Part shown: in pieces, positions 1 to 13,286 of the stretch
How the letters are laid out: each line of letters opens with the position of its first letter
Numbering within the stretch: position 1 is the stretch's first letter
Assembly (NCBI RefSeq): GCF_009389715.1
Contig: NC_052404.1
Location: 8,516,745-8,580,744, forward strand
From: Phoenix dactylifera
Taxonomy: Eukaryota; Streptophyta; Magnoliopsida; Arecales; Arecaceae
Direction: 5' to 3'
Length of the DNA: 64,000 bases
Made by a program: the position numbers and the translations under genes
The notes under the pieces: generated by a model
Seen by the model: the letters and a program-made list of their open reading frames with translations, nothing else
Told to the model about the DNA's origin: nothing
Databases searched by the model: none

Positions 1-1334
1 GATTCCCTTAACTTAGACCACATCATTTTTTTTTGCACAGAACTATCCAGTTCTTTCCAGAGGTGCTTTATTACAATTATAATGATTCCAGATATGAGAA
101 AGTATATGAGGAAGTATTTTGAAGGAGAAAAAAAAAAGCTTATAAACACCCCCACTAGGCACAGGAAAACTGTGGTCAACTTACAAGCCCACAAAATGAA
201 CATGATTCATAGAGGGAATAGCACACAATGTTGTTACATGAATGCTCAGTTGATAGGTTATGACACAAGAAGTTGCCCATCCAAACTTAGTAAGATAGAC
301 AACATCATACTCAGAGTGAGGGTACTACTAGTTCAAAAAAGAAAGACTAATCCACCAAGGTTGAGTATTCATGAGTTGAATAATCGATGTAATATTTCCA
401 CCTTCTGCAATTTGGTCCCTCATAATATTGTTAATGAATTATATCTATTCCATCACAAATGCAATCCTGGCTGTTGGTTCATCAGCAAATTATCAGTTTT
501 ACATAAAACATAAATGGGCATCATAAAAAATCTCCCATCTCCATCAAACACCCAAAGAAAAAAAAAACATTTCATTTCGTAATAAGTCCGGTAAAGTTTA
601 TGGTTCCATTTACTTAGATCCATGATTTCACAGTATTTTTGTTTTTCATAAGTATTATGTTCAACACATGCAATTTCTAGCAAGTACTAGAGGTGAAGCC
701 ATCTCACTTCTTTAAGATCAAAGAATTTAATCTTCCTTCGCCACAAAAAAAGAAAAAAAAATAACTTAATGCACTTCTGCTCCATTCTAGCAGTTTAAAC
801 CGCGACGTCTACAAACAAATCTCTAACATATCCTAAAGTGTTTTAACACATATCACCTATCTTATAGTCATGATAAAATATACAACATCCGAAACAATAA
901 AACCACATAACAAGACAATAAAAGACTATAATACCAAAAAAAGAAGGCTACGAAACTACAGCATATAACAGAACCAAAGCAAAGTAAGGTTCAGATCCAA
1001 AAAAATAAAAAAAAATCCCAAAACAATATTTCTAGGGCTTCAGAAAGCCCTAGCTACAGAGAGCGAAAACTACGAAGAAAACCGGTTCTCATATACTCGA
1101 ATTCATATAAAAAGATTAAACTCGGAAGATCGTAAAGATAAATTATTCCAACGAATTATAGAACCATATATCGAATCAAATAACTCCAACGATCGGATCA
1201 AGTCGACATCCAGATCCGTCTCTAATATTTCCCCGCTTTCAGGAAAGATTAGCGCATCAATCGGAGACAAACGGATATCAATCGAGAAGAGCTATCAGAA
1301 AATGGGATTCCGCGAGAGAGATTGGGATGCTTAC
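1..1334 (-). other. Probable first intron of a minus-strand gene; no coding exon seen
   Basis: AT-rich DNA downstream of the GTAAGC donor at 1334-1329. Neither strand shows a stretch that looks like a conserved protein. The 143-codon open frame at 82-513 (+) has no recognisable domain and ordinary AT-rich composition, so I treat it as chance. If the exon at 1335-1344 is real, the intron is longer than 1.3 kb and exon 2 lies before position 1. A leader intron or non-coding host transcript is the alternative. Confidence 0.35.
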
Positions 1335-1344
1335 TTCTCCCCAT
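1335..1344 (-). CDS. Putative first coding exon (Met-Gly-Arg..., phase 1), ribosomal-protein-like
   Basis: On the minus strand an ATG at 1344-1342 opens ATG GGG AGA A and is followed at once by a canonical donor, GTAAGC. This leaves a ten-base coding exon, M-G-R plus one base. Such tiny first exons are common in plant ribosomal protein genes. Ribosomal protein L10 starts with Met-Gly-Arg-Arg and would fit the phase, as would other MGR-starting ribosomal proteins. The identity is inferred from the start codons and the promoter just upstream, not from conserved protein sequence. The remaining exons would lie outside the window to the left. Confidence 0.4.
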
Positions 1345-1514
1345 GGCTGAGACGATGAAGGAAGGAGGGCGAAAGCGGCTGCGGTGGAAAACCTAAGGGC
1401 GACACGAATGCCCTCTATATATATACCGAAACGGCTTCAAAACCCTAAAGCGGGTATGAGGCGGCCCAAACCGGCTTCCAGCTTTAAATGGCCCGAGCTG
1501 GATTAGGATGGGCC
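1345..1514 (-). promoter_or_regulatory. Telo-box plus site II promoter with TATA box
   Basis: Reading away from the ATG at 1344 there is a pyrimidine-rich leader, a TATATATATA run at about 1416-1425, a telo-box core AAACCCTAA at 1440-1448 on the plus strand, and site II elements (TGGGCC) at 1463-1468 (as GGCCCA) and 1509-1514. Telo-box and site II together are known in plants as the signature of translation and ribosomal protein gene promoters. The spacing (TATA about 75 bp before the ATG) suits transcription to the left. Confidence 0.6.
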
Positions 1515-1559
1515 GACCGTTCAACTGAACTGGCGAAATGCTTCTTCTCCATCCTTCCT

Positions 1560-2720
1560 TTGACGTGTGTGAGTGCGTCATGCCATTATTTTTCTCCTCG
1601 CAAATCTCAGCTTCTTTGAGCCTTGGAACGCTTCAAAACTCTAAAGCCACAAGATATTATATCAATTCATCTTACTTTCTTGTTAATGAATTGATTTGAT
1701 TTATTAATCAACCAGAGTTTGGCATGTGAGGTTAGTGTATGTGCTCGAGCCAACCTTGATTGAGTTTCGGACAAATGAAGATTGTTTTATTTATCAAGCT
1801 TAGTTTATTAATCATTTGATCGAGCTTAATATCATGTCAAGCCAGCATTACGTTTGATCCATTGGTTTGATAGTCTCGAATCAAGCTAAAATTAATTCGA
1901 GATTATAATAGACCTGAATCAAGCTCGTTTGTAGCTTAACCTAATGTTTGATTGATTCAAAGATTGGAAAATAAATAATATTTAATCAGGAAAAAAATAT
2001 AAACTTACAAATATTAAGAATACTATGAAATATATTATTACTCCACAAAATATGATAACTATGAGATTTGCAATATTTCTCTTTTAGAGCTGAAAAATTT
2101 CTTCTATGCAGACAGGTGGCTGATTTAAAATTATTGTGACAAGATGGATCTCATACGCTAGATTTTTTTTTCGTTCTAGAAAATTAAAGGTCCAAAAAAA
2201 TGGCTTAAGGTATCCAACGTAAGGGGTAGTGTTATACTATATAAGTATCGAGGTTGTTAATAAGTTTGAAGGGTTCTGAAGTCCTTCTATAACTTTGTTC
2301 GGGGATAGTTGATTCTCTTCCATCTATGTGCATAACAGCAGCACTAAAGTTTGATCATTACAATCTATCACGTGCTTTTAAGAGATTCTCATTCTTTCTT
2401 ATATTCTAATCCATGCCCTCACATGTGTATGTATAACAATAAATATGACAAGTTTGTTTTCGATTAAATAAAATGTAATGGTTGTTATAAATTGAAAAAA
2501 ATAAAGTACAATACTCTTATGATTAGTGAAGAACTTCAATAACTTTCTTTATTATTTATCTTTTTTAAAAAAAAATATTTTTACAGAAAAAATTGAAAAG
2601 AATGCACTAGACTAATTTGAGTATTAAAATACGTTGAAATAGAAGAAAAATAAAATTAATAAATTTATGTATATCCTTCTAAATATATGAAATTGCAGAA
2701 ATATTATTGTAAAATTGTTA
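1560..2720. other. AT-rich intergenic DNA, no gene seen
   Basis: Divergent spacer between the minus-strand promoter and the gene starting at 3187. Positions 1720-1970 are enriched in degenerate copies of TCAAGCT / GAGCTTGA words, like a decayed minisatellite. The rest is low-complexity A/T. No conserved open frame was found. Confidence 0.5.
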
Positions 2721-2729
2721 TTTACATAT

Positions 2730-2965
2730 ATATCCTTATCAATGTTTCTTTTTGAATGTATACTTGTTAAGAATGTTTTAATTATTTCAATTTAAATCGT
2801 TAATTTTTTTAATGATGTTAGATAGTGTAGATATATACGGCCTTCAAACAATATTTATTTATACAAAATAAATATTTTATGATGATGCATATGTAAATAT
2901 TATTTTTGGAAGGATATTTACGCCAATCTAAATATGCAGAGGGTATGTATGTAAAAAAAAAAAAA
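2730..2965 (+). repeat. Dispersed repeat, copy A (partner at 43290-43515, inverted)
   Basis: This segment matches the reverse complement of 43290-43515. Shared words include TGATGTTAGATAGTGTA versus TGGTGTTAGATGGCGTA, then an AAATAA..TTTTATGA block, then GGAAGGATATTTACGCC versus GGAAGAATATTCATGCA, then GGTATGTATGTAAAA versus GGTATTTATGCAAAA. The order and spacing are kept over about 200 bp. The 5' part (2660-2710) resembles an inverted version of the 3' end, which would fit a MITE-like hairpin element. The family is not recognised. Confidence 0.55.
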
Positions 2966-3186
2966 AAAACTTGTATTCAGCAAATTGTTGACACCGAAAG
3001 CTCCTATATGAAGGACTTCAGAGTAATTTAATGTAATCCAGGAATTTCCACAGTAATTCCTCCACCAGCCTTAACCTTTCGAGCTCCGGTAGACGCCCAT
3101 CCGGGCTTCGACCTCTCTCCTCCTCCCTCCGGCCCACCCACCACTAACTCTCGGTTCGTTCGATCGATTCCCTCGTGGCTCTTGTA

Positions 3187-6100
3187 ATGGCGAAGCCCTC
3201 CAAACAAATCATCCAGGGATTCCAAAAGCTCTGTTTCCACGAAATCCATCCTAAGCCTTTGCCCCAGGACCCCATTTTTGTTGGCCAGTCTAGGTTCTTC
3301 AATTCCAGGCATCTGATATCCAATCTGTCCTCCAATCATCCGTCGCCCTCGGAAATCTGGAGAAGAGCTTATTTTGGTGAGGTTTTCTCCAAACCCGCAT
3401 TTCAGAAGGGTATCTTTTCTCGTTTGATCTCCCCGAAGTTCAATGCGTACCCTCCACAACTCAATAGCTTCAGCAGGAACTGCTCCTATGGGAATTTCCC
3501 ATCTGGATTTTCGAATTCGAGGCATATGAGCTCCGGAATCCCTATCAAGTTGCCATCTTTTTCTCCTGGGATCAAGGGGCTTGGCAGGATCAATGAGAAT
3601 GAGTTGAAGTACAGGTTTTTCTCATTTAAGAGTTTCAAGTATGTCAAATTTAATGGCAATTTTGGGAAATCGGTGGTCGACAAGCCGTTATCTGCTGTTA
3701 CATCGGCTTTCTCGCGGTATCGCGAGGCAGTAGGCTTGCAAGTTGAGGCATTTTGGAAGAGAAATTACTTGGCTCTTATGGGGGCTGGTGCGGTAGTCGT
3801 CTGCATTGCACTTTGGAGAATCATGTTTGGAGTTGCAAGCACTTTTGTGGGGCTTTCAGAAGGCATGGCGAAGTATGGGTTCCTCGCTTTGGCAACTGCC
3901 ATGGTAGCTTTTGCTGTGAGTACTTCGTTTGTCATATTGTGTTACCGAAAGTGTTGAAACAATATCAATTATACATTTATGCATATTTTTCCTTGTTAGA
4001 GAACATTAACGGCATGGTACGCTTAAATTCTCACAGCCAATGAATGTATTGAAGACTTGAAAGAAATATGCTTCGTATATAAGCTTGATACAAAGAAGTC
4101 TAACGAACATGTGGATTTCTATGTGTATACAATCCATGATTTTTCTTTGATATAGAGGAATATATAGATGGATAAAGTGATTGAGGAACTCTACACAATG
4201 ATGGATAATTTTTGTTATTGTGAGAAGAGTCTAAAATGAGATTTGATATCATGTACAGTTAATATGAGTCAGGGGTGGTCTCTTATTGTCCCATGTTGTT
4301 TACTTTGATAGTCTAGGTGTTCAGCAAAAGATCATACTGCTACAGTAAAATGGCTTCACTGGAATATATATTGAAGCTTGAATTAAGAGCATCACTCAGT
4401 ACAATTTGACTTGAAGATACTGTTGGTCTATTTTCTTCGCTCAGTATTGTGATATTTCATCTACAAGGCAAAAAAGTGATGAACTATTTGGTGATTTTTT
4501 TTTAGGGGTGAGAAGGTGATAAAGGTGAATGTGTCAGGGTTTCCGTTACAGTAATCTTTTGGTATGGTTAAATTTAGGAACATTATCTTCCTCTTTTCTT
4601 TGTTTCTTTCTTTGTTTTTCCTGATCTCAATGGGTTAACTTTAAGCTTGGGGATGGGAGTCCTCTTACATTGTTTCAGTTTTCTGCAAGCATGGTGCATT
4701 CATTGTAATTTGGAGAAAAAGAAATTGGATCTACTTCAACCATTCACATTTCAGGCTTTGAAATATTGCCTTGAGAGGAGAGGCAGGAAAAGTAAGACAT
4801 CTTACTGAGCTGATAGATCACTGATTGCTCTCAGTGCAATTGCAGTGGATGATGTCTCTCCTGATTACAAGCTATGGTGTCATCAATTATTTAAGGGCTG
4901 GTGCTGCTGGGCGTATCAGCCGCAGCCTAGCGCATGTGTCAAGATTTGCTGACATAAAGAAACAGAAAAAAGGACCTAACATTCTCGAAATTTAAAAACA
5001 TTTTAAGAAATAATAAATGGGTGTTGTACCGGCCTGCACCAAGTGCTAGTACTGGATTGGTATGGGCCAATAGTTGCAATCTCATGTGACCTTATGCTAT
5101 TTCTGTAAAGAATATATTATCGTTGTCGGTACTCATGTTGATTGCATGATAATTGTATGATACTAACCATTTTTCTTTATTCCTAATTATCTTCATAGTG
5201 GCTACTACTTTTTTGCTTATTCAAAAAAAAAAGGGTTGGGCTAGACCAAATGACTCGGCCAACAAGAGCTGTTGAAGACTTTTGCTTATCATTCTTGAGT
5301 GTCATCTATCAACCAAAGCTGAAAACACATTCCAGGGTTGATAACAGTTCAAGTAATCACCCCTACTGGCATGTGATGTGCATGACAATTGTTTCAAGCT
5401 TCTGGTGTCTCAACTTCTGATTTTTATGTTGGGCCTCTAATACTGGAAGCTTGATTGATGACTTTGGTGTTAAAAACGGCAAACTAATAGGGCCAAACAA
5501 TGGTGCAACTCCTTTGGGGTCAAGTTTGGATTACATGATGACTAATCACAGGTCAAGATGAGACCTCACCGCAAAGACCTGAGGGAAAGGTGATATGTGA
5601 GCTAGTATGTTGAGGGCTCTTTAGCCATTATTAGCATGCTTGTCATCGATATCAGGCACACTTTCTGGAACTTAAGTACCCACACATTTGTTAATACAAT
5701 TTGCACAAGTGTCTCCCTTTGTCTCATTCCTGTACCACATCCTTTAACCACTTCTTTGCATATAATTTGTAGAAACATCTCTCTTTCTATTATTGTCTCC
5801 CTTACTCGAAAGGCCTAATACAATGAGCCTGTTATATAGGTTTTAACATTCAACTCAAAACCAGTATATAAATGCTGAATTTGATTCTAAGTTAAAGTGA
5901 ACATGATGATGGTCTCCATGGATGTTTGCACAATGTGAATTATCACTTGCTTGTGTTTGACTGCAGAGTCATAATGCTCAGTATGTTTCTTTTCTTTTTC
6001 CTCCACTTTCATACCTCCTCATGACATTTCTTTCCTCCAGAATTTTCTTATTTGGTTATTTCTTCCCTAACTTTTCTTATTTGGCTTAGTTGAGTTGAGT

Positions 6101-8661
6101 TGAATTGTAGATTTTATCGACCTTCTTAGCAAGAATTTGGGTACATATTGCATTTAAAGAATGAAATACAATACCAACATATTGAAAGGCTAGTATAGCA
6201 TGGCTTCCTTAGCTCATGTCTAAGCTTTGGGCGATGACCTAACCTTGTTCAACCCCCTTCATGGACTCAATGACTAGTAAATGCCAGAGACTACCCCAAC
6301 TTCATCAAAAACTCAAAAGTGCCAGTAGTTCTGGATGGCTCACTGATATCAAACTTTAATGGAAGTGGATGTACGTTGTATGCTAACATATTAATCAATC
6401 ATAAATATTTCTCCCTTAGTTCTAAGGAATATTGGTCACATTATTTGCTGGAGATCTCCAAGGATGATTGGCTCTCTTTCAGATCTCCAAAATCAAAAGG
6501 AAGATATGCTCCCTGGACCCACTCATCATATGCCCATTTCCTTCCATTTTCATTTGTACTTTTATCATTATACACTGGTCTACCTGATGCATGGTTTCTG
6601 CATTATTTGAATTCTCAATTTATCTTAAATTGTTGTGCCAACTTGCCAAGCTGGTAAAGTCTTTCGATGTTGATACAAATCCCACCTTCACTATATTTCA
6701 TGATCTCAATGAAATTCTGATGGCCTTTGCCCATCTTTCTTCTCAAAAAAAAAAAATCTGCATACCAATTAAGTATCTGGAGCATTGGCAACTCTTTGTC
6801 TTCTTATTTCTTTGCTTTTAGTATGGATGGTTTAGCTTGCGTGGTACATGAACTTACTTAATAGTGTACATGACAAATTTATTCATTTCTCCTTCTATTC
6901 TCATTGTTGAGGAACACTGTCTTATAAGCAATATGCAATCTGATGGGATTCGTGATTCTTTTAAAATTACTTATGTTAGAGGTTTATACTGTTTTTGGTA
7001 GATCCAAATTTGATTACTTTAAAGTAACTTTCCAAGGAATATGCTAGGCCTTCTCATTGTGTAATAGTGGTTAAGTATTTTGATATTTCCTAGGCATCAA
7101 AAATTTGAGCCTTCAAGTACCAGTATAAATGCAAGAAAAAAATATTTTTGTTACATGGAAGAAACCTAGGGTTTCTCGATCTTATAGAAGTATGAATGAA
7201 CAAATTTATGCAGGCCTTTCTGTGTAACACCTTGAGATGATGAGATGTAAATTCTAGATTTCTGGATGCAAATATTTCATTTCCCGATAGCAGCATGACA
7301 CCAGCATTTATTTAAGTTTCTTCTTGCTTTTTCTAGGGTATGTATCTTCGTTCAAGATTTACTATCAATCCGGACAAAATTTACAGAATGGCAATGAGAA
7401 AGTTGAACACATCTGCTGGGATTCTCGAGGTGATGGGTGCCCCTCTAACTGGGACAGATGCGAGAGCATATGTTATGTCTGGAGGTGGACCTAAACTAAA
7501 GAACTTTAAGCTTAAGTTTGGTGACGCACGGTGTTTCCTCATTTTCCCCATCAAAGGATTTGAAAGGAGGGGACTCGTAAGTGTTGAGGTCAAGAAAAAA
7601 AAAGGCCAGGTAACTTGATGCATCCCTCTAACACTTTACAGAAAATAATCTATTAATATTTAGAATTTCTGCCACCGAACTTCTATTTACAACCATTTAA
7701 GCAGACTATCAAATCCATCTGACTGTTTAAGTTATGAATCTTATTTATCTTGAGACATTACCAAATAATAGTAAATCTATGAATCAATGAGAAGTTAGAT
7801 TTTAAATGTCTTTGATTTGGTTAGGCAGGCATTTGTTTCCATTGCCTGCTCATTGGGACCTCTATTCTGTTGCCTATTGTTGCACACTGATTATACTTCT
7901 TTACAGAGGTTAATTTTAAAGGGAATATGGATCCCACGTGGAGGGTCTAGACTGATATATAGATGCATATTCCTTAGTATTGCTCTTTCTGTCCTTTATT
8001 TTTTTCATATGCCTTAAAATGGACAAGGAATCACCAAATATGATTATTTTACTAAAGAGTGCATTAAGATTTTAAAGAGATGGGTGTGGATATTTTAAAC
8101 TTTAAGGAAGCTCGTTTAAGTCTTTCATCATCTTTATCAAGTGTTTCGCAAAAGTGGGAGGCAGGTGGTGGTTGCATTGGAAGGGATTCAGTTTAGACAA
8201 ACAATTTCTGACTAGTGCCAGTTGAACCTGTATCATACGCTACAAAGTACTGGTCATCCATTCAATGAAGAGATTGCCTGTAAAATATTCGAGTTCTCTA
8301 TGTTTAGTTGTATAATAACATTTTAACCTGAAATTAATATATTTTGGTGCAGTACGACATGAAACTACTTGCAGTTGATATACCAATGGCATCAGGGCCT
8401 GATCAGCGGCTGTTTCTAATTGGGGATGAGCAAGAATACCAAGTTGGTGGGGGGTTGATATCTGAACTAAGGGACCCCATAGTAAAAGCAATGGCTGCAG
8501 AAAAGGAGTTTGAAGATCTTGATCAAAAGGAGGAGGAAGAAGATGCAATTAGAGAGCAAGAGGAGGCAGAAAGAAGGCAGCATGAGGAGAAAGAAAGAGC
8601 ACTTGAAGAGGAAGAAAGAAAACAGCGTGAGGCCAAGATGCTAGAGAAAGGTAGTTCGTAG
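3187..8661 (+). CDS. Probable mitochondrial two-span membrane protein (Coa1/Tim21-like?), 3 exons
   Basis: Exons 3187-3915, 7337-7609 and 8353-8661, all joined in phase 0 at GT/AG sites (GTGAGT donor; TTCTAG and TGCAG acceptors), giving 436 residues. I start at the ATG at 3187 (MAKPSKQ), the second in-frame Met, because it opens a basic Ser/Arg/Phe-rich N-terminus typical of a mitochondrial presequence. A hydrophobic span lies at about 195-212 and a second at 228-247, the latter crossing the exon 1/2 junction. Then comes a soluble alpha/beta-like domain beginning RMAMRKLNTSAGILEVMGAP. The C-terminal 50 residues are a highly charged Glu/Arg coiled coil. The 'LN...ILEVMG.P' motif recalls Coa1/Tim21-type inner-membrane assembly proteins, but that assignment is inference. 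Intron 1 is 3.4 kb. The function is not established from the sequence. Confidence 0.85.
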
Positions 8662-11600
8662 AAGTGATGGGTGTCTTTTGATTCTTTTTGTGCCCTTCTT
8701 TTTTCTTTTCTTTTCCCAGGTATGAAACAGCAACATTCTCCTTTGGGAGAGAACAGAATGTCGGATCGTATCACAAAAGCTTAGGCCGGAGGAGTTTGAA
8801 AGGGTTTTTTTTTTTTTTCTTATCCTTATCCTTGTCATTAAGACAATGATCTTGTCACTCATGAGGCATTAAATCATTCAAAGCTTTAAATAAGTTTGGT
8901 CACCTAATATTGTGCTTTTTTCGACTTCTTAAGCTTTTCATGTTTTCACGCAATCCTGAATAAAGATATAGCATTAACCTCACCATGAATCTAAATCTTC
9001 AGCGGTAAAAAATAGAGAATGTTTTGTTCTGCATGGTGCTATATCGTGTTTTCTTTCTTGTGATTTCATGATCTGATCAATCCAAGTTGTATGTGCCCGT
9101 GTGATACAAGTGGCGCAGCACCAGCTAACAATGACAACGGCAGGGGCGTAAGACGTGCGAACCTGCAGATAAGGTACAAGCATCATGAATATTCTTTCAT
9201 GTAACAGAAATATTCAGAGGTGAGTAAAATTCATGTGAACAGGCAACATAGCATTGAGTTTATGTTTGGGATTGATTATTTTTTATTATTTTTGTGTCTA
9301 ATCTTCATTAGGATCTAGAGAGCCAAACAAGCTTGCAATATTGACATCTCGACCCCACTGATACTACTAGTCTTTTCTTGTCTATGGTTTCTGTTCTATC
9401 CTGCAAGCAAATCTGCTACTGTTTGCTTCACTGGCTGTGCATAAATTTAACATGGCATCTAAAACATTTGAGAATGCACATTTGGTGAAAATAAATACAA
9501 GATAAACTTTTTGCAAGACAAAAGGCATTAAGATAAGCGTCTCTCTGCCTCTACACAATTATGTTTTCCTTTTGAAACTCCAGACATTATTGGCAGTCTT
9601 GTCTCACTCTGCATAACAAGGTGAAAGGCAATTGCTTGGTCTGTTCTTTGTAGCGGCCGTGTATATTTAATTTGTGATACCTCTTGTAATCATACTCCAA
9701 GTCTGACCAATCATGTAGTTGTTTATTAAAAATAATCCCTCGATCTTGACATTCTTTGGAGCTAATTTGCTCCCGGAGCACATATATTTGGAAAAATTTC
9801 ACTGAAGGATTTTCTTCATTCAATCTTAACTATAAATATACCAGCTGCATCGTCTGAAAGAATCTATTTGCTCCTGCAGAGCAGAAATTTGGAATCACTT
9901 GGCTTTGAACCTTCTTAATTTGATCTTTAACTATTAATAGCTGCATCAACCGAGAGGTTTTCTTTAAATGGTTTCAACAGAAAAGTATTTGATTCCAATG
10001 TTCGGGAATCACAAGCAATAGATAATTTTTTTCCTCAAGTTCTATCAGTGATCAAAGCATCTCAAGCAAAACTACTGATACAGCAAAGCATCTGACTGAT
10101 GATCTGTCTCCTTTTCCGCAAAGGCAAGGATTTTGAGGGTCCTTATTTCCACAATGGGCCATTCCTGAACTCGCCAACGAGCAAGGCGATATGGCAATAT
10201 GGGCACAAGGGATCTCCTATTACAGATAAAAAGGCCAATATGGGCAAATCAGGTGGCAATCTTTCCAAAAACATGCTTTGGGATCTGCAAGAAAATGATC
10301 GTATAGTATTTATTAAAGAAAAATGAACAACGAAAAGAAAACAGGGAGAAAATTGTGCCACACATTTCAATATCAATGAATTCTTCTGAGTAATAAAAAT
10401 AGTCACAGTATCACTTCAAGATACCAAAATTCAAAATGCAATGCACATCAAAATTCATGCCAACAGACTGCTATTGGAAGCTAATTTTATTAAATCTTCA
10501 TATAAGAAAGTCGGATAGGCACTTTTAAATTTTCAGAACTTCAAAGAGAACAAATCACCAGAGGTGAGAGTTGGGTTAAGAGCTGAATCTGATGGACAAC
10601 GGAGCATGAATTGCTTGCTAAAAAATATCAGTCATTAAATTTGTCTGTGCCCCTTGCACATCCAATAGATTTGAAATTTGTGTTGTTTGTCACAGACATC
10701 ACTAATAAATGGCAATGCCAGGACATACCTCAGGCAGTTTCTGTCTGAAAACAATATCCAGTCTTGCATCTAGAGTGTTCTTGCAGGCAATTCTCACATT
10801 GTGAAGCCAAATCAACACCACCAGAGCTATTAAAACTTGCAAGAATGAAGCACATGGCGATCCAGTCATCCCGCCACTTGGATTCGGATTGAGTTGGATG
10901 CAGGAAAAACTCTGAAGGATCGCACGGTAAAGCATTAGAAAGAATATTGTAGAAGCCATTTGGAACATTGCTACAATTTGTTAGAAGCATGCCTCAAAGT
11001 GAAACATTCCATCCATCAAGGAGGCTCCAATGAAAGCTTATAAAAAAATTGCATCCTAGTATATTTTTTTAAATTGATTCCAAAAAAACCAGTCAAATCC
11101 AAATTCTCTAAAGCAATGAACTGTGCAAATGTAGTAGAAGGATATATTCTGCAAAAAATTAGAGGATATGGTTGTTACTTGATACATGTTTCTTTGGAAT
11201 AAAAGAAGAAATGCTTAAGTGGTGGTAGCACAGCCATGAGCTTATCCTACTTCAGGACAGATAAAGATGCTGAGAGTTAGAATCTAGGAAAGAATTCTGC
11301 TCCTTGTTAGTGTCTAATTGTCTATTGGAATCTGAAAACCGAGAAGGGAATGGCCTTGGGTCTCAGCCTACCAAATCAAAAAGATTTTAGCAGATCCAGC
11401 TGAAGCCCGACCCGTTTCTAATATTTGGAAACAGATCAATGGGCTGGCTTGTTAGAATCCTTAACCTTGGATTGGACCCTCCTTGGAGAATTTTCTTTTG
11501 CTTATTAAACTAAATAAGTAGATAGGTGGTGGATTCTCAAGATTGTAAGGTGGAGGGTTCACTCTATGCTGAAACTCTTAATGACATGATCACACCACCA

Positions 11601-12159
11601 ACAAGGATTTTTCTTTTATTTGATGTACTATTTTAGCTCTTGATACTCTTATTAACCTCTTCAAGAATAGATTTAGATCTCTCACGATCGAACGTAAGAA
11701 TAGATATGATAGTATTTCAATATGTTCTAAGCAGAGATGAATGAAAATAAAACCTGATTTTTCATATCATATTACATAATTAATATTTTCCCCTTGGAGA
11801 AATAAAAATCTCTACTAAGTATGTATGGAGTAACATTCACTTTTTTCACTCCTTATTTTACTCTTCATGAACCACTGAAAAGCCAAGCCAGCTCCAAGAT
11901 TTTCTCTAGAAACTAGTGAGGAGCTGTAAGAAACCTATTCAACGTCAAGTTGAGATCATCATAACTTTTTACCATATATATTTCTCACAACTCTAAACTC
12001 TTTACATAGAGAGATATGCAGTCAGCTCCTTGCATGCTTCCAAGATATATACTGCAGAGTTCCATGCTACACATTCTAGCTGTTAGAAATCTGAAATCTA
12101 AAGCTAAAGAGATGAGTATCATGGAAATAATTTTATAATTAATGGCTTTTGGATAAGTG
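8662..12159. other. Intergenic DNA, no supported gene
   Basis: It starts with the 3' untranslated region of the upstream gene. The rest is AT-rich with scattered short open frames. The only one that gave pause is a minus-strand Cys-containing frame at 10730-10990 followed closely by a donor-like AGGTATGT. It has a stop just upstream of its Met and no second exon was found, so no gene is called. Confidence 0.5.
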
Positions 12160-12739
12160 ACCCTGTTTGGAAATGGGATAGGCAAAATAGGGATAAGAGA
12201 AGCTAATTCGCGGTGCAGTTTACACCGGCTTTACTAAGTATAAACCTTGTTTGGTATTTGGAAGAAAGGGATTATTCCATCTAATAATTATAATAATCTT
12301 GCTTGAATGTTTGGATGCAGACCAAGGATAACATAATACTGTTTGGATGTTTTTTGGAGATAAAGGTGATTTCTTCAGAAACCGGACAAGTTTGTCCTTC
12401 TAAACCCCACCATTCCTCGTTCATTGTATTAGTGAATGTGTTTGGATAATTTTTTGAGGTGATGAATTAGTTTAAATTATTAACTATAGTAGAATAATAA
12501 TAACATGTTATATAATATTACTAATTTTTGAGTAATATTTACATAGCTATGATGTAACACAAATTGAGGGTAGTAATTAACTATCATTTTCTCCAATTAT
12601 CCTTGGAGACCTTAGGTATAGATTACACTCGGTTTTGGGGTTAAGGGAGAGATGAAAACAGGGATAGACTTATCCTGCCCGACAGCTCAATGTGTTTGCC
12701 ACTTATCCTAGGGATAGACAGGGATAAACCCCAAATTAT
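12160..12739. repeat. Cluster of MITE-like repeat fragments
   Basis: Several 'TGTTTGG' openings typical of plant MITE ends (12163, 12246, 12330) alternate with inverted GGATAA / TTATCC words, for example at 12180-12200 and 12670-12730. Short related words (ATCCCAAGGATAAGTAT) recur at about 24943 and 25567. Ends and target duplications could not be fixed. The sequence just after 24200 (GGTTCCAAATGAGAC) may be the far end of an older element starting near 12163, which would be a fourth nesting layer. Confidence 0.35.
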
Positions 12740-13023
12740 GGGCTTGTTTGGTTTGCAGGAAAAGGAGAGAAAGTGTGGTCAACGGGAAAGTAATGAGATG
12801 CCTCTTGTTTGGTTGGAGTTTTCAAAGGAGAGAGATGAGAAAGTTGTATTTCCATGAGAATATGATTCCCATATTTTATGGGAAAGTAACTTTCCCATGA
12901 GGTGGGAATGGGAGGTTCTATATACACCCCCCCTATTGCTAAGGACACCCCCCAAAAACCAAAAAAAAAATACCCAAACTAACCTTTAGTGTAATTACCA
13001 TATTGCCCTTGAAATTTTCTCAG

Positions 13024-13286
13024 TACACCCCCCCTTCCTCCTCACTGCCTCCTCCTCCTCCTCCTCCGCCTCACTGCCGCCTCCTCCCCTCCCCCTCCTC
13101 CTCACTGCCGCCTCCTCCTCCTCCTCCGCCTCCCCCATCACCCCTCCCCCTCCTCCTCCTCCTCCCCATCCCCCACCTCCCCGTCCTCCTCCTCCGCCTC
13201 CTCCTCCTCCTCCTCCGCCTCCCCCATCACCCCTCCGCCTCGTCTTCCTCCCCCCCTCCCCCCTGCGCCCGCTTCCTCCTCCTCCC
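13024..13286. repeat. CCT/CTC trinucleotide-rich tract, left part of the MULE interior
   Basis: Imperfect (CCT)n with CCG and CAC interruptions. The block 13129-13278 recurs unchanged in length at 23257-23406, with an offset of 10,128 bp. Subtracting the copia element and its duplicated target, the original offset was 263 bp, so the tract was already internally duplicated before the retrotransposon landed in it. Long open frames here on both strands are compositional. Confidence 0.8.

Noticed and set aside
82..513. 143-codon plus-strand open frame
   Set aside because: AT-rich, no recognisable domain, no supporting start context, and it overlaps a likely intron of a minus-strand gene.
10702..10990. 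Cys-containing minus-strand frames with a donor-like site, faintly like an extracellular receptor-kinase domain
   Set aside because: There is a stop just upstream of the Met, the two overlapping frames compete, and no following exon was found. Resemblance rests on a few cysteines.
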